Source of the DNA: Halothiobacillus sp.
GTDB lineage: Bacteria > Pseudomonadota > Gammaproteobacteria > Halothiobacillales > Halothiobacillaceae
Length of the DNA stretch: 64,000 nt
Direction: 5' to 3'
Assembly: GCA_023255735.1 (NCBI GenBank)
Contig: JAGDVP010000001.1
Location: 1 to 64,000, forward strand
Shown here piece by piece: positions 63,078 through 64,000 of this stretch (its first letter is position 1; the number at the start of each line of letters is the position of its first letter). The notes below the pieces were generated by a model, which did not search any database, had not been told where the DNA came from, and saw nothing but the letters and a program-made list of their open reading frames with translations. A program made the translations under genes and the position numbers.

Positions 63078-63365
63078 TTAGCCTAGGTGAAATTGGCAAA
63101 GGTAGGCAGTATCGACCGTGCAGCGCATTTGTAGTTTGGCGTTGGCGGGCGCTTCAAACACGGTGCCGGCGGGCGCGGTAAACTCGGGTGCATCATTAAT
63201 CGAAACCCACATTTGGCCTGCAACCACCGTCATGGTTTCTGGCGCTTTTAACTGAAACACATGCGTGCCCGGCAGCATCACACCCACGGTGGCGCCGGCA
63301 TCGCCATGATCAAAGCGCAGCGATTGCACGGTATCATTAAAAAAGCGGTTATGAACGATCGACAT
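63078..63365 (-). CDS. ppnP: Pyrimidine/purine nucleoside phosphorylase (PpnP, DUF1255)
   Basis: A 95-residue single-domain cupin that splits nucleosides with phosphate. Conserved parts are TVGVMLPGTHVFQLKAPETM, VVAGQMWVSI and FEAPANAKLQMRC. The ATG at 63365 has GGAG 6 nt upstream; a longer frame is unsupported. It is upstream of dacB on the same strand (88 bp gap). Confidence 0.9.
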   Translation of the reverse strand: MSIVHNRFFNDTVQSLRFDHGDAGATVGVMLPGTHVFQLKAPETMTVVAGQMWVSINDAPEFTAPAGTVFEAPANAKLQMRCTVDTAYLCQFHLG

Positions 63366-63543
63366 AAGTAACTCCTGACGGGCTGCTAGGATCAAATGGG
63401 CTGAAAAATATCAGGCTATTCTAGCCAAAAGCCGCAATAAACCTAGGATAATTTTGTAACATCGTGCGGGTTTGATGCGTGAATTTGGGGTGCTTTGCGC
63501 TACACTACGCGACCTTAAAATTTTTGTTTCTTGTGGCGATGTT

Positions 63544-64000
63544 ATGCTTGAAATTAATCCGATAATGTTTCGAATCAAAGAGTTAATCTCGCGGGCGGCA
63601 GCGCTTCGGGGGTATCTTTGACTTTGATGTCAAAAAAGAGCGCTTAGAGGAGGTTGATCGTGAGCTTGAGGTGCCGGATGTATGGAATGATCCGGCTCGG
63701 GCGCAGGCCTTAGGCAAAGAGCGCGCCGCGCTTGAGCGTGTGGTGCACACCCTAACGGATATGGCGCAAGGTTTGAGCGACAACGCCGATTTGCTCGAAA
63801 TGGCCGCCGAAGAAGACGATCAGGCTTCCGTGGATGCCATTGAAAAAGATATTGCTGAATTTGAACAGCAAATCGCCGATTTAGAATTTCGGCGGATGTT
63901 CGCCGGCGAAATGGACGCCTCTAACGCATATTTGGATATTCAATCGGGAGCGGGTGGCACCGAATCGCAAGATTGGGCGAGTATTCTGCTGCGTATGTAT
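63544..64000 (+). CDS. prfB: Peptide chain release factor 2 (5' part, programmed +1 frameshift)
   Basis: The gene runs off the window. Twenty-five codons from ATG 63544 ([20 protein letters not shown]...) end at an in-frame TGA at 63619-63621. A +1 shift at CTT-TGA-C (slip after CTT 63616-63618) continues as [16 protein letters not shown] and reaches [19 protein letters not shown] at the edge, clearly RF2. The Shine-Dalgarno-like CGGGGG at 63607-63612 lies 3 nt before CTT, as needed. RF2 thus regulates itself: low RF2 stalls at TGA and promotes the shift. The visible part is 152 residues. Confidence 0.95.

Overview
The window is a 64 kb stretch of a gammaproteobacterial chromosome that is almost fully coding, with normal operon packing and no phage, transposase or CRISPR. 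The sequence points to an autotroph: tkt, gap, pgk, pyk and fba lie in one cluster, and the class II aldolase resembles the Calvin-cycle subtype. Other hints of a chemolithoautotrophic sulfur oxidiser are HisZ, an isolated sucCD pair without sucAB beside it, a DUF302 protein and a c-heme-bearing relative of cytochrome bd oxidase. A relative of Halothiobacillus is my best guess. That is inference from gene content, since no 16S or marker comparison was possible.

Layout. 1-2,000: tRNA-Arg(CCU), a CPXCG protein and icd. 2,026-4,200: groES-groEL behind a near-consensus heat-shock (sigma-32) promoter. 4,560-10,515: the conserved cluster amiC-mutL-miaA-hfq-hflX. 10,606-15,664: a block of five minus-strand ORFs that splits hflX from hflKC. 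16,043-20,895: hflK-hflC-DUF2065 and hisZ-purA. 21,069-23,028: rpsP-rimM-trmD-rplS. Then come htpG, lpxC, dciA (divergent from secA), secA, a DUF945 protein, argJ and a Nudix-ThiE fusion. 33,488-47,437 is mostly minus strand: an EF-hand/YidB protein, sucC-sucD-nadE, DUF302, qmcA-lipoprotein-nfeD-bioA-rsmE, metK-ahcY-metF and an orphan phosphonate-type binding protein. 47,958-55,086: the carbon cluster. 55,200-64,000: an EAL/CBS/GGDEF protein, ppx-recJ, a small secreted protein, dacB, ppnP and the start of prfB with its +1 frameshift.

The accessory block at 10.6-15.7 kb is the most interesting region. It holds (a) hisI followed by one ORF joining YidD in frame to a COG0523/CobW GTPase, with a Zur-box-like palindrome over the likely -10 of hisI, which suggests a zinc-starvation operon; and (b) two CydA-like membrane proteins, one carrying a C-terminal heme-c domain, plus a monoheme cytochrome c, behind a sigma-54-like -24/-12 sequence. 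This looks like one of the atypical cytochrome bd superfamily complexes rather than a normal quinol oxidase.

A clear SAH riboswitch lies between metK and ahcY, followed by an intrinsic terminator. MutL carries the endonuclease motifs of MutH-independent mismatch repair, with one substitution in the metal motif. Start sites below were chosen from Shine-Dalgarno spacing and family N-termini and often differ from the longest ORF.
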